Shown here: in pieces, positions 48,943-64,000 of the stretch
Position numbering within the stretch: position 1 is the first letter of the stretch
Layout of the letters: every line of letters starts with the position of its first letter
Assembly (NCBI RefSeq): GCF_000801105.2
Contig: NC_079513.1
Span: forward strand, 26,581,640-26,645,639
DNA from: Raphanus sativus
Lineage: Eukaryota; Streptophyta; Magnoliopsida; Brassicales; Brassicaceae
Direction: 5' to 3'
DNA length: 64,000 bases
The notes under the pieces: generated by a model
Told to the model about the DNA's origin: nothing
What the model saw: only the letters and a program-made list of their open reading frames with translations
Databases searched by the model: none
Made by a program: the position numbers and the translations under genes

Positions 48943-50455
48943 GATATTTTCGCGTTTTTCAAAATTCACGTTTTCATTGTTATTATTTTAATTTTACCGC
49001 GATTTATTTCAAACCCTTGGTATTATGTGAGAATTTCATTTGTTTCCGTATATCGCTATTTTGGTCGTTTATAATTTATTATGTGTAATGTTGTATGTAA
49101 ATCGAATGATAGATTAATTAAATAATTTCATTTTTTTTTGTTTAATAAAATTCTTACAATTTGCTCATGCACTTCACTCGAATAGTATTGTCGCACAAAG
49201 CGACATAATCGTTGTCAAATAAAAGTGAACTCTGTAGAAGAGGTTCTACCTATTAAAAGAATAGGTTGGGTGTAGAGAACTTTAAAAAAAAAGTACCGTA
49301 CCTTTTTTCACACGTCACTTTTTTGATTAGATTACATCAAATTTTGTGATTTAAAAGTAAACTTTTAGCTAAAATGCATAATATCGAAATGGATAGAACC
49401 CTTGACAACATACTCCCCCATTAATCATGCTCGCATTTGGTACAGAAGGCCTTTTATATTGATATTAGTTATATGATCCAATTCGTTCAGCCCAACAACG
49501 TTGTCGCGCATACTTTACATGAATATAATTTTCCCTCCATGTGTTATTTACCGTTTGGTAGAAGAATTTAATATGTTTATTCAGTGGAATTTAAGAATTA
49601 AAAATTAGGTAATAAATAAAGTAACAGAAACCAATTATTTAGTTTTGTTCGTGTGGAGCGTTTGGCTAACAACCATATATTTTTACATCTTCACTCAACC
49701 ACATGATCATCAAACTATCTATCTAACTAATACTCTCCGAAGATACTCGCTTATAATTTGTCTATCTGAAATTACCAATCCATACCTAAGGGCAACCCCC
49801 AACGGAAGTTTTAGGACATGCCTTTTTAATTTTTAAAAGCAAAAGTATTGTAAAAGTGGAGTCAGAAGACCAATTGTTTCTCTACTACCAATCCCAACAA
49901 AAATCTGTTACATATCTCTTTTACACATGTTTCCTTTCATTGGTTTATATTAACTTTTGTGATTTAAATTTACCTTTTAATTAAATTACATAAAAGTTAT
50001 TAATGCTAAGTTGGTTAGAATTTCTCAATCATTGGGAAGATACTTCCGTTAATCATCATATGCTCTAAAAAGTTGATGGCATTGATTTCAAACAACACAG
50101 CGACACACTATGTCCTTGCAGTGTCAGTGGTACCATATACCTATCAAAGCAAAAATGATAGGACATATGATATCAATCAAGACAAGCTAATCACTTTGAA
50201 ATTTTAAGTTTTATTTGTCAACCTCACATTTCTTCTATATGTTTCCCCTATCTTGTTTTCACTAAGTCTAATTAATCCTTGTCAAATGTGAATCTGTGAT
50301 CACCTTCTTTTTTTTGAACTTGACAGCCATTTCAATTATCAACAACGTCACACTAGCTAAGCTTCAACGGAATACTTGTATCTGTACATTATTAATGCAT
50401 TTCGTGCTTATATTATTATAAGGTTTATCAAATTGATGAAAGTGCATTATAAACA
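48943..50455. other. Intergenic region between AGP4 and the MATE array
   Basis: AGP4 3' UTR followed by AT-rich sequence. No gene, RNA or element with defined ends was recognised. Confidence 0.4.
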
Positions 50456-50575
50456 TTATGCGGTCAAGCGTTTGGGGCCAGAAATATTACATATTGCCAT
50501 GTTGGTAGTTGGTATAGTTTATATGCAGCGATAATGGATCATTTCCGTTTTATACTGCTCTTATCGGGTTCGTAG
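50456..50575 (+). pseudogene. Degraded relic of MATE transporter exon 2
   Basis: GCGGTCAAGCGTTTGG and the following bases match the [12 protein letters not shown] region of exon 2 of the two downstream MATE genes. TATATGCAGCGAT and a few more bases then match the following VYMQRSW region after small insertions. No other exon is recognisable. It is the oldest member of the local MATE array. Confidence 0.65.
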
Positions 50576-51514
50576 TCTGTAAACCGAAACCTCAGAAGTG
50601 ACGTAGTTGGTGAGATATATGCATGCTCGCGTCTCCGTTCGTGTTTATTGCTTGGTTTTGCAACAATTAATTTATAAGTTTGAAGTGACTCACCCTGTGT
50701 TAGAAGAATAAATTCTTAATTACAAGAAACGAATAAAACCAAGATAAAAAGGAGCTGTTAGATCCGTGACAGCAGCCAGTATGGACGTACGTGCATATAA
50801 AAACGAGTGAAATAGAGTTGTTGATATAATTCAAGAATATGGTACACATTAGAGTTAAAATGAAACAGTATTATAAGAGGAGAATGTTTAAATAATTGAC
50901 TCATAGTGGAAACGTTTCTAGCTACTGCGTTTGGAATCATGAGAGACTGGATGGCAACAGTTGATGTCTTCTTAAACATTTTTATGGTTGTATCATACAA
51001 CTTGTATGTATATGGTCAAGTGGTATACGAGACTAAAATAGGCGGCAAAACATTTTTTGGTCCCAGTTTCAACTAAAACAAAAACACAGTTATTTGAAAA
51101 GTTTGAATTTGGTTAAGACAGTTTATCGAGTAGTATAATAACTTGGCTACTTCGTCATTAAACATTTTAAACTTGGATCAAACAGTAGACTATTCGGAAA
51201 AAAAAACCACATTGTACTACTAATTGTATTCATACCGAAATTAGTTGGATTACTCGACAGGGTATATAAAAACATCAACTATAAAGAAATTATAATATTT
51301 TGAGAGAAACACCATTTCAATAGAATCCAAAATTAAAATAAAAGAATAAAACTTTTAAAAATTGTTACATCTTTACTCTTCCTTTCCACAACATATCATT
51401 TCACTGTATGTCTTTATAACCAAGCGGAGGCCTCGTATTACAGGGCCACCTTGATCACGTATCTACTCTCATCTACTCTTTTATTTTACTTAATAGTTTT
51501 CGAGAAGATCGGCG
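50576..51514. promoter_or_regulatory. Upstream region of the first MATE gene (duplicated block)
   Basis: The sequence at about 50780-50830 (ATGGACGT, GCATATAAAA, GAGTTGTTGAT) is matched at about 54568-54615 upstream of the second MATE gene, so the tandem duplication includes about 0.4-0.7 kb of upstream sequence. A TATA-like TATATAAA is at 51263-51270. Confidence 0.5.
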
Positions 51515-52809
51515 ATGGGAGAGAGAGACGACGAAGCAGAATGTGTAGGGAACGCGATAATTCCTCTGCTAAGGGATCAACATGAAGCGGAGGATGACAG
51601 AGGCATATTGGTGGAGACGAGGAAGCTATGGCGTATCGTTGGACCAGCCATATTCACCAGAATCACAACCTACTTGATCCTTGTCATCACTCAGGCCTTT
51701 GCCGGCCACCTCGGCGAGCTTGAACTAGCCGCCATCTCCATCGTCAGCAACGTCATCGTCGGCTTCAACTTCGGACTCCTTGTATACAAACACATATATA
51801 GAAACATTTTCGGCTTATATTATAAATTAACCTCAACTTAATACAATATCTATGTTTTATATGCAGCTTGGAATGGCGAGTGCGTTGGAAACGCTGTGCG
51901 GTCAAGCGTTTGGAGCGAAAAAATATGACATGTTAGGAGTGTATTTGCAGCGGTCTTGGATTGTTCTCTTCCTATGCTCCATCTTGCTCCTCCCTGTGTA
52001 CTTATTTGCAACACCAATTCTTAAGTACTTTGGCCAGCCTGAAGACATCGCCGAGCTCTCCGGCACCATCGCCCTTTGCGTTATTCCTTTACATTTCGCA
52101 TTTGCCTTCTTTTTCCCTCTCAACCGATTCCTCCAAAGCCAGCTTAAAAATATGGTACTATCTATCTCCGATATTTTCTTTTTAAGTTTTCACGCATATT
52201 GAAAAATAATAAATGTTCACATTAAATCGCATGTTCTAATAATTAGAACCATTAATATTAATTAATTTAAGTATTATCAGTAAATATATATTTCACAAAA
52301 TGTTTGTTAAATATCAGTTAATATTTTTTAAAAAAATAGATAAATTTTTTTTTGTGGAATTAAAAAAGTTTACAAAATATATTTTGCGGATAGAAAGGAA
52401 CATATATATGTAACATTTTTAGACTTTATATAAGTTAGTATCTAATGGTGTTTGGAGTTGTCCAAAAAAAAAATTTAATGGTGTTTGGTATAGAAGATAA
52501 TATCTCTCTGACTGACGTTAACACCAGGTGATTGCGATTTCGGCTGGAATGGCACTTGTAGTTCACATATTTGTGTCCTGGCTTTTGTATATGGTCTTAA
52601 ACTCGGAGTCATAGGGACCGTGGCTACTGTTAATCTGTCATGGTGGCTCATTGTCTTGATCTTGTTTACATACGCCACTTGCGGTGGTTGTCCACTCACT
52701 TGGAATGGTTTCTCCATCGAAGCTTTCACCGGACTTTGGGAATTTGCTAAGCTCTCTGCCTCCTCCGGAATCATGCTTTGGTACGTACAATTATTTAAGG
52801 CCACTAGTG

Positions 52810-52856
<47 letters not shown>

Positions 52857-54072
52857 GAACACAACTTCTTACGATAGAATTATTTTATATATATAATCGA
52901 GGCAGCTTGGAGAATTGGTATTATAAGATTTTAGTTCTGATGACTGGAAATCTGAAAGATGCAAAAATTGCTGTCGACTCTCTGGCTATATGGTACGTCA
53001 CATATATTGGATTTGATATACTATATAGTGTATACGAAAAGCTACGTATCATATTTTTAAAACTATTTTACATCATCAATACAATGTTGTTCATCGGCAG
53101 CATGGCGATAAATGGACTGGAGATGATGATTCCACTAGCTTTCCTCGCAGGGACCGGGTATAAGTCCAATCTCTCTCGATGATGTAGCTACAATAATAAT
53201 TAGCCATGCGTTATACATAACTACTTTATGCTGTCAAAAAAAACTATTTTATATGTTTTTTTTTTCTTTGTAGCGTGCGAGTGGCGAATGAATTGGGAGC
53301 AGGTAATGGAAGAGGAGCAAGATTTGCAATGATCGTATCAGTGACAGAATCGTTATTCATCGGAATAATATTTTCGATTCTCGTAGTATTTCTTCATGAT
53401 CAAATTGGTTGGATTTTCTCTTCGAGTGAAACCGTCGTAAAAGCAGTCACTGATCTCTCTGTTCTTTTAGCTTTTACGATTCTTCTCAACAGTGTCCAGC
53501 CGGTTCTTTCCGGTACGTCACAAAACAAATTTGTCAGTCTAGAATAAACCGACCCGGTCAAGGTATGTGAAGTGACTTTTGATTTTTGATTAGGTGTTGC
53601 AATTGGTTCGGGTTGGCAATCATTTGTGGCATACATAAATTTGGGATGCTACTATTTCATTGGTCTTCCACTTGGATTCGTCATGGGGTGGATTTTCAAG
53701 ACTGGAGTTAAAGTAAACACTAGTTTTTATTTTTCATAGTCTCACTATTTGGAGATTAATTTGTATTTGTATATATATGCTTACTGTGCTTTTATGTTGT
53801 AGGGCATTTGGGCTGGTATGATATTCGGAGGAACCGCCATTCAGACATTTATATTGATTTTTATTGTTATGAGATGTGACTGGGAAAAAGAGGTAATTCG
53901 ATTTTTATTCCTTTTGATTCACGTGTATGGTTTATTTCACGCATGTCTTTTCATGCAATTTTTTTGGTAACAATGTAAAGACTTTCCATGCAATTTTTCT
54001 TCGTTTTTTTCATATTTGTAGGCACAGAAAGCAAGCGTGCGCGTTAAAAAGTGGTCGATCTCAGATTCATAG
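51515..54072 (+). pseudogene. MATE/DTX efflux transporter with a one-base frameshift
   Basis: Nine exons: 51515-51781, 51867-52154, 52528-52780, 52906-52992, 53101-53157, 53274-53512, 53594-53712, 53803-53892, 54022-54072. All have GT-AG borders identical in position to the neighbouring gene at 54986. Exon 3 is 253 nt instead of 254: one T is missing from the run at about 52581-52586. Translation leaves frame and meets a stop about ten codons later (LLYMVLNSES, stop). Otherwise the frame would give 483 residues. The conserved MATE segments [20 protein letters not shown] and [11 protein letters not shown] are present. The family exports organic cations or metabolites by proton antiport across about 12 membrane helices. 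A very recent mutation or an assembly error are both possible. Confidence 0.82.
52817..52853. repeat. (TA)n microsatellite in intron 3 of the first MATE gene
   Basis: About 18 TA units, absent from the corresponding intron of the second copy. Confidence 0.9.
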
Positions 54073-54985
54073 GCAAGACAATGGAGATTGTATGATTTAA
54101 TTTGTATACAATTGTAAAAAGTAAATATATATTTGGAGCATACATATTCCATAAAGGCCGTGGTGATCTAGAAAAGCACATTTGTTATCATTTCATCACA
54201 CACGGTATGACAAGACAGAAAATGACATCTTTCTCATATATGTTCAATCATATATGCTTATATGGAAAATTAATTTGCGGTGCACTAATGTACAGTTACG
54301 TATTTTAGGTATTAGGTTTCCATGATAATTTTGATTAAGCTAAAAAAATTATAGACAAGTTTGAACGGGCATGGAGCATAATGCGATGATTTGTAATACC
54401 ACTTTCAGAAAAGCAGTCCACAATAACTTTTAAAAAGGATGATAAAAGAATTACTTTTAAAAAAGATGATAACATTCCCTGAAACAGCTTTATATAGAAG
54501 AGTAGATATTATAGAATAACATTTAATTTAGGTAAACTAAGTTGTTGACTCCATGACATCAAACAATATGGACGTTAGTTGCATATAAAACGTGGGAAAT
54601 CGAGTTGTTGATCAAACACAAAGATAAATATATATAGATAACTAAAAAGGTAGTAATTAAAAAAAGTCGTATATATTTCCATTACTTTATGGGTTCAAAT
54701 CACAATAGTTGATCAGGGAATGTTAAAAGACCATAGAATACGTGTGACTAGTGTAGAACCTATTATAACATTTTCTACATATCAATTTATTCCACCTGAT
54801 TAACACGACAGCTCATAATATAAGGGCAAAACAAGTCAGTTTCTCTACGTCAGCTAAGAACGGAGGGAGTATATTGTTACTTTTATGGAATTTAACAAAG
54901 AGCCTGACCGTAGTGGAGTCTCCACTCAAAATGCCTTACTTTCATATACTCTTCACTCTCATCCACGTTCGTTACTTTCAAGAAG
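54073..54985. other. Spacer between the two MATE genes
   Basis: 3' UTR of the first gene and promoter of the second. From about 54565 it resembles the region upstream of the first gene, marking the duplication unit. Confidence 0.5.
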
Positions 54986-57319
54986 ATGAGAGAAAGAGGT
55001 GATGAAGCAGAACGTGTAGAGCAGGCGAGGATTCCTTTACTGAGGGATCAATATGAAGAAGGAGACATAAAGAGAGAGACATGGATGGAAACAAAGAAGC
55101 TATGGCGTATCGTTGGACCGGCCATATTCACTAGATTCTCGACCTTTTCGATCTTCGTCATCGCTCAGGCCTTTGCCGGCCACCTAGGGGAGCTTGAACT
55201 CGCCTCCATCTCCATCGTCCACAACGTCATCATTGGCTTTAACATCGGGCTCCTTGTATGTACACACACATAATATAACAATTTTCAATAAGGTCTAATT
55301 TTTGAAGAAAGTATATTAGATATATATATATTAAATACATGCAGCTAGGAATGGCGAGTGCGTTGGAAACACTGTGTGGGCAAGCGTTTGGAGCAAAGAA
55401 GTATGACATGTTGGGAGTGTATATGCAGCGATCTTGGATAGTTCTCTTCTTGTTCTGCACCTTGCTCCTTCCCATGTACTTGTTTGCCTCTCCGATTCTC
55501 AAATTCCTTGGCCAGCCTGAAGATATTGCTGAGCTATCCGGTACCATCGCCGTCTGGACTATTCCTACTCATTTTGCGTTTGCCTTCTATTTTCCTCTCA
55601 GCCGATTCTTCCAGTGCCAGCTCAAGAATAGGGTATGTAACTAAATTAAGATCTGAATGGCAAGGGGCAGATTAGCCCCTGATGTTAGTAAATGAATGAA
55701 ATTTCACATCAGAAGATAAAATAATTGATTAGTATATAAAAAACGAAGATAAATTCACTTGACAGTAATTAATTTTAAATCAAAAGTCCATGATAGACAC
55801 AAATTTAACATTAAACGGTTCTACATTTTTGTTGTTGTTAATATTCTCTTACTACGCCAGGTGGTTGCAATTTCTTCCGGAGTGGCACTTGTAGTTCACA
55901 TATTCGTGTGCTGGCTTTTTGTGTACGGTCTTAAACTCGGAGTCGTAGGGACAATGGCTACTGTTAGCGTGTCATGGTGGCTCAATGTTTTCATCCTATT
56001 TGCTTATGCCACATGCGGCCGTTGTCCGCTCACTTGGACTGGTTTCTCCCTCGAAGCTTTCGTTAAACTATGGGAATTCGCTAAGCTTTCTGCGTCCTCT
56101 GGAATCATGCTTTGGTATTAAATTGTTAAACGCCACTTGTGTCACGTTTTTTAGTTTGGTTCATATCGTATACAACTTCTTACGGTAGATTTTTGTGGGG
56201 AGACAGCTTGGAGTATTGGTATTATAGGATTCTAATAATGATGACTGGAAATCTGAAGGATACAAAAATTGCTGTCGATTCTTTGTCTATATGGTACGTC
56301 GCAAATATATAGTTTTGAAGACTTGTATATTTACACTGTATGTGAGTTTCTGATCAAATTATTTTAACTCTAATTTTCATCGGCAGCATGTCAGTAAATG
56401 GTTTGGAGATGATGGTACCACTCGCTTTCTTTGCCGGGACTGGGTAATCAATCCCTCGCGTTCGTTATTACCATACAGATACTCTAGTTATGTTATGTCT
56501 CTGGTTAGACTAGTTCATGGCTTAAACTACTCCTTTATAACATTATAACTTGCTTTTGTAGCGTGCGAGTTGCGAATGAGTTAGGCGCAGGCAATGGAAG
56601 AGGAGCAAGATTTGCAATGATCATATCAGTGACAGAATCACTAATCATCGGAATAATACTATCGGTGCTTGTAATATTTCTTCATGATCAAATCGGCTGG
56701 ATTTTCTCTTCAAGTGACACTATCATACAAGCAGTTAATGATCTCTCTATTCTTCTAGCCTTAACGATCCTTCTCAACAGTATCCAACCGGTTCTCTCCG
56801 GTATGACACTAAAACAATATAATTTATTTTGCTGTCCCAAAATGAGCTGGGTCAGCGGTTGTAAGGTGACTTGGCTTTTTGGTTAGGTGTTGCTGTTGGT
56901 TCTGGATGGCAATCGTTCGTGGCATATGTAAATTTAGGATGCTATTATTTCGTTGGACTTCCACTCGGATTTTTCATGGGATGGATGTTCAAGTCTGGTG
57001 TCAAGGTAATCCACATTTTCTTTCTTTTTGTTTAGATCGAACTAGCAAATTATTGTAAGCCTCTGTGTGTGTTACTTGTATTGTCACAATGTTGATAGGG
57101 CATTTGGGCTGGTATGATACTCGGAGGAACCGGTATTCAAACACTGATATTAATTTTTATTGTTACGAGGTGTGACTGGGAAAAAGAGGTAACTCAATTT
57201 ATTTGGTTCACGTAGGAATTTTTGTGAATGTCTTTTAATGCGAATCACTTCATCCTTTGCAGGCACATAAAGCAAGTGTGCACGTTAAGAAATGGTCCGT
57301 CTCGAACTCAAGAAACTAA
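54986..57319 (+). CDS. MATE/DTX efflux transporter (intact tandem copy)
   Basis: Nine exons: 54986-55255, 55345-55632, 55861-56114, 56207-56293, 56387-56443, 56562-56800, 56887-57005, 57099-57188, 57263-57319. Total 1461 nt, 486 residues, all GT-AG. The N-terminus is acidic and hydrophilic and includes the conserved [17 protein letters not shown] signature segments follow: [52 protein letters not shown] and [20 protein letters not shown]. Some twelve hydrophobic segments are spread over the protein. By position it corresponds to Arabidopsis At5g10420 (a DTX21-27 group member). The substrate cannot be told from sequence; related proteins move secondary metabolites or xenobiotics out of the cytosol. 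It retains the T run that is one base shorter in the upstream copy. Confidence 0.94.
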
Positions 57320-59828
<2,509 letters not shown>

Positions 59829-60510
59829 AGACTATCTTAGCTTTGTCTAGTTCGTTAATTAGTATCGGTTCCTGTGTTATAGAGCTTGGCTCGTTTTCTA
59901 ATTCTGGGTTTGCTAAGGTTTAGTCTTTAAGGTGTTCGACGAAATACCCCAATGAAGATGTTCTCTTTGTTCAATATAACTTTTATTAGCCCAATTATCT
60001 TTGATATGTGTTATGCTACCTATTTTGTGTTTAAATCAGTCGCTCATTACTCCTTGTTAATCAAAATCACATTGAAACGTTCTGGTATGTATAAGACAAC
60101 ACAGTCGTTACAAAAGCTCTTTGTTTCTTGTCCTTCAGTTCTTGATGATGCAAAGAAGTTTACTGCTCTACAAATGTCTTCCACTTCCAGTAGCAATTAT
60201 CATCACGATCCACAGCTTTAACTCAAAATATTGGACTTTACTACTTTAGTAAACTCTCTCTATAGACATTTAACTCTTACTCAGTGATGTAACAAATCAA
60301 AATCTAAAACTAGTAATAAAAACATTCATATCAGGTTTATAATGTCTTCAGAGTTCAGGCTCTTTCCTGTTATGATCAGTTAAAGGAGTACTACTGAATC
60401 ACAGCATCTCGACATATATACATATGAACCCAACCAGATGTTACATAATATAGATACAAAGACTTGGCTTAAAGACTAATTTGACGCTGAAGAGTTCCAG
60501 TTTTCGAACA
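59829..60510. other. Intergenic region between H3.1 and the helicase gene
   Basis: 3' UTRs of the convergent H3.1 and helicase genes. An open stretch at 59952-60221 has no recognisable domain. Arabidopsis has a RING-finger gene (At5g10380) here that I do not see. Confidence 0.4.
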
Positions 60511-63500
60511 TCAAAGCATGGGGATGCCGAGGCCATCGAAGATGCCTATTCCACCATGGACTGCTCTCATATGCTCATAACAAGGTTCTTGATGAGTGAA
60601 GAAGTCTAAACAGACCCAGCAAATGTGCTTCCCGCACCGGCACAGCACGTGGTTACACCCTTCAGATTTCTCTATCGTCGACTTGCAAAACGGGCACTCC
60701 TTCACGTTCTTTCCCTTTGCCCAGTCTTTCAACGACATGTCCGGATCCTCCTTGAACAGTTTGTACCTCTCGCAAGTGATATACGGGTGATACTCCAGGT
60801 GGCACTTTCTGCATGTCTCTGCGTTACAAGCTCCGCAGATGAACGGCTCCCCTGATTCTCGAGGACCGGCTACACGGTAAACGGAAGGGCAATCAGGTGT
60901 GGAGCAAAACCGGAAGTTACCATCACTGGTTGTTACGAAAGAGGACAGGGATGCTCTGAAGAGCTCATCTAGCTTCTCTTGTGATAAGAGGGCTCTCAAA
61001 TCAGCGACTACTATTGGAGATCCACAGTCCGTGTGAGAGCAAAGTATGGGAAATGCGTCGAAGTTTCTCATCGACGCCTCGAGCTGTTCCAACAGACAAG
61101 CTTTGCAGAAGAGGTGTGAGCATCCTTCGAGAGTGTAGCCATCATCAACCTCACACAAGCAAATGGGGCATTCAACTTCAATGTCATCTGGTTTCCCGCC
61201 CGGTTCACTACTTTCCTGTGCAAGTTCGTACACAATCTTTTCTACTTCCTGCCTCATTTCTATGCTCCCATGAACCTGAATAACATGGTACCGGGTGTTG
61301 AGCTTGAGATCCACGCCATTTACCTTCTCTTTGATACCTTGGAGGTCTGGACCAAACCGGTTCACAACTTCCTTCATGAGGTCAGGACGGAGTTTAGGAC
61401 CTCGGAGGCGGATTTCAAGTTGCTGCCTATCGTGATAGGCCAGAAGTGACCAGATCAGTTCTTGTTCAGCCGCAGCAATCTTCTCTTCTGATCCACAAAT
61501 GCGTACTGTGAGACTGTGCCTGTCTAATAGAATGTAAGTTTCAGTCTCATGTTGGATCCTCCGCATCAGAATAACACCATCTCTGGAAGAAAGATGCTGC
61601 AAGACCCTTGGGGTTAAGCCTGGATGGTTTATGGGTCTTCCTCTTACGAGTTCTTCAAGAGATCTCCGCATCTCCGAGATGGGTTTGGTTGCATAAGCAG
61701 ATATTCTAACACGGTAAGCACCACCATGAGTTGGCTCCAGATGCCACGTACCTCCTACAAATATATATATAGAGAAATATCAAACCTATGCTTATGAAGG
61801 TAATAAAAAGTAGAGACCAAACATCTAGGTAGTTTTGGAACTTACCTCTTTGTCTCTCGAAGCTTGTTAACTTAGCATTCAGTTGTCTTCTGACTATGTT
61901 GTAGACAGAAGCAGGACAGATAATAGAGCTCTGGAACTTTTGCTCGCATTTTATCTTCTGCCATGAAAGGCATCCAGGTAGCACCTCTCCATCTAACTCC
62001 TGTAAAGCTTTCGCAGCTTCCAAGTGTAACCTCCCATCAAAAGTAATCAAGGCTCGCATGAAGTAATCTGATTCTTTTGGTTCAAAAACTCTGACTTGGA
62101 CACAGTTTGGCTCTGGACTGCTGCTGGATGACATGCACGCATATATTCTCTTATGCAGCATATCTGCACAGACAGCAGGAGGTGGACACCGCACACTCTT
62201 CCTTCTCAATAGAAAAAATTCCAAATCTGTTCTCCCCGTATAGAACTCCAACGCATCTAAAACGTCTGCTTCCAAAATACCTGAGTCAATATTAGTAATC
62301 AAGATTGAATCACTGAACCTTTGATCGGTCTCAAACCGGACATATCTTGTTCCTATCACTATGTCAGAGGTCCCAGCAAATATACTGTGAACGTCACCGG
62401 ATGGGCACTTAAGAACGCCTCTACCAGTGCTTTCCCTCTGCGGCCAACGAATCATAGCATTAACAGAAGGGAAAGAAGGCATCTTGAACATTCCCCCACC
62501 AGTTGCCAGTGACGGAAATAGTCTAAGCACCGATCCATTGAAATCAAATTTCTGAATTTCTGTTGCCTTCATAGCAGTTTCCGGAGTGAGAAAGGTTATC
62601 CTACCCCACTTATCCTTCTCATCACAGTCTTGCTTGTTCCCAACGAGCTTATGGATAGAGCAGAAACACCCATCAATCTTCTTCTCCAGGAACCTCAGAA
62701 CCTCTCTGTCATCAACAAAACTGTCGCCATAATAAAATACATCGACTGTCAAGAATCTCTGATCAACTTCAAGATGCTTTATCTGAGCACCAGATCCAAA
62801 AAGTGCCATAGGTACTTGTCCCCGACCATTGTATATATACTTCTCCAAGCATTCGTTACGCATCCATTTCTTTTCACACTCCAACGCATCGTTCACTAGG
62901 GTCGAGACTTTGTCCATATCGTGGGGAGGCGCATACAGTAGAATCTCATTCTGATCGACATCAACTTGAATACTAATCCTTTCATCCACACAAAGCGACC
63001 TGGCACGAGAAACAATCGAAAGCAGACCATGGTTAGATTTCCCACAGAATCTTTTTAGCAGAGTGCTGCTACAACCAGCCACCTTTTCCACTCGGAGCCT
63101 CCACTCATCCATATGAGATGCATCAAAAGGTGGAGGTGGATCAAGCATAGACAAAGCTTCAAAATCAAACGCAGTTACACATACCAAGTACTGGTCGACA
63201 ACTGATAGAAGTTCACCGAAAACAACCCAGTTTGGCTTCTGTCCAAACGCTAGCAATGAACAGGACGGATGCAACTGAACTTGTTGACCAGTCAATGCCA
63301 CCTCATACCCAAGCTGATCATAGCCAGTGTACATCGCCACGTTTTCAGCAAGAGATGCAAGTATAACCATTTTCAAATGCTTGTCGTGTTTATTACCCTG
63401 GGTTGGATTCCAAGCCCAGTAACTTGGACTGACAAGAGAAAGTTCTCTCTCGATGCATATCTCCAACTCCTTGACTGTGTCTTCACATCTCCTCATTGAT

Positions 63501-64000
63501 TTGGCATTTAAGCTATTTTCCCAGCACCATTTATTTCTTCTCTCTCGCGGCAGAGATGCCCATTCTTTGTACACCGAAAGAAGAGTGAACAAGTCTCCAT
63601 TAGGGTTGCAGAATTGTACCTTGAAGATGAAAAAGAGAGAAAGTTCAGAACATATCTACTAAGAGCATTGAAAACCATTTACAAAAGTAAAAAAACATTT
63701 GAATTCATTTAGGCACATAACAGGAAACAGTTATCATTTTATGAAGAAATGTACCACTATAGCAAAATTAACCGGGAGCTCAGAATCATACCTTTAGGCA
63801 ATCAGCTTTCATCTTTTCATCGAGGCTGCCAACTCTGCAAAATATACTACTAGCATTAGCCATGACAGCAGCAAGAACAATCCCCTCTTTGCCCATTCTG
63901 TATCTGAAGCAGCCTAAAATTAACTTTCCAAGCTTTGGCTCCAGACCAAGCTTGACTAAACAGTGCCCTTCCTGTGTTAACTCAAGAACACCATTCTTCT
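60511..64000 (-). CDS. DEAH-box RNA helicase with RBR (RING-IBR-RING) C-terminus, partial
   Basis: The 3' part only; the gene continues beyond base 64000. Exons in coding order: 64000-63792 (partial), 63619-61846, 61754-60511. The first piece (GVLELTQEGHCLVKLGLEPKLGKL) is the helicase-associated (HA2-type) region that follows the motor core; the motor itself is outside the window. A long middle region lacks simple motifs. The end is an RBR E3-ligase module: RING1 starts with CPICLC (61159-61170), then IBR. RING2 starts with CPFC (60684-60695), and the presumed catalytic Cys is in EGCNHV near 60656. Corresponds to Arabidopsis DEAH12 (At5g10370). The fusion of helicase and RBR domains is conserved in plants; the role is poorly known. 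Confidence 0.93.

Overview
This is a plant nuclear genome segment, almost certainly from a Brassicaceae species close to Brassica or Raphanus. The genes have many short GT-AG introns in AT-rich sequence. From memory of the Arabidopsis thaliana gene order (no search was run), they follow one continuous block of chromosome 5 in descending order, from GTE2 (At5g10550) to the DEAH-box/RBR helicase gene (At5g10370). Several Arabidopsis members of that block are absent or broken here (RBK1, NET2C, a HAD hydrolase, most of a 14-3-3 gene, CYCD4;2, a RING gene). That is what gene loss after the Brassica whole-genome triplication would leave.

Layout. 0-5.6 kb: non-genic sequence with a LINE remnant, an intron-sized hairpin that looks like a mirtron (1262-1350) and a 2.2-kb non-autonomous Helitron (1915-4075). 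5.9-12.2 kb: GTE2 (bromodomain-NET factor, + strand) convergent with a 17-exon cytosolic M3 oligopeptidase (- strand). 13.4-14.9 kb: a frameshifted lectin-only remnant of a LecRK-IX receptor kinase, a short duplication interrupted by a MITE, and tRNA-Arg(CCU). 15.6-19.5 kb: AIL6/PLT3, a double-AP2 regulator with a 9-nt microexon, on the - strand. 20-31 kb: a gene-poor, repeat-rich gap holding a second Helitron (24085-25050), a 1.09-kb fold-back MULE-like element with tRNA-like modules in both arms (26271-27357), a complete-ended 2.7-kb CACTA element with a decayed DUF4216 fragment (28001-30703), and scraps of older coding sequence.

32-45.2 kb is gene-dense, all on the + strand: MSL2 (plastid mechanosensitive channel), PAS2 (very-long-chain 3-hydroxyacyl-CoA dehydratase) and KAC1 (kinesin-like protein for chloroplast movement). 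45.8-48.9 kb: tRNA-Ser(GCU), a 5'-truncated 14-3-3 gene and the arabinogalactan protein gene AGP4. 50.4-57.3 kb: a MATE transporter array made of a degraded relic, a copy with a one-base frameshift and an intact copy. 58.1-59.8 kb: two intronless histone H3.1 genes encoding identical proteins. 60.5-64 kb: the 3' part of a DEAH helicase-RBR gene on the - strand, running off the window.

The genes are independent units, not an operon-like system. CDS models were built by hand from splice signals. Each of the eight intact multi-exon or single-exon models outside the window edge gives a total CDS length divisible by three and an uninterrupted frame. I found no clearly novel multi-gene system. The most original signals are the mirtron-like hairpin, the tRNA-bearing fold-back element and an 18-bp palindrome centred on a G-box.
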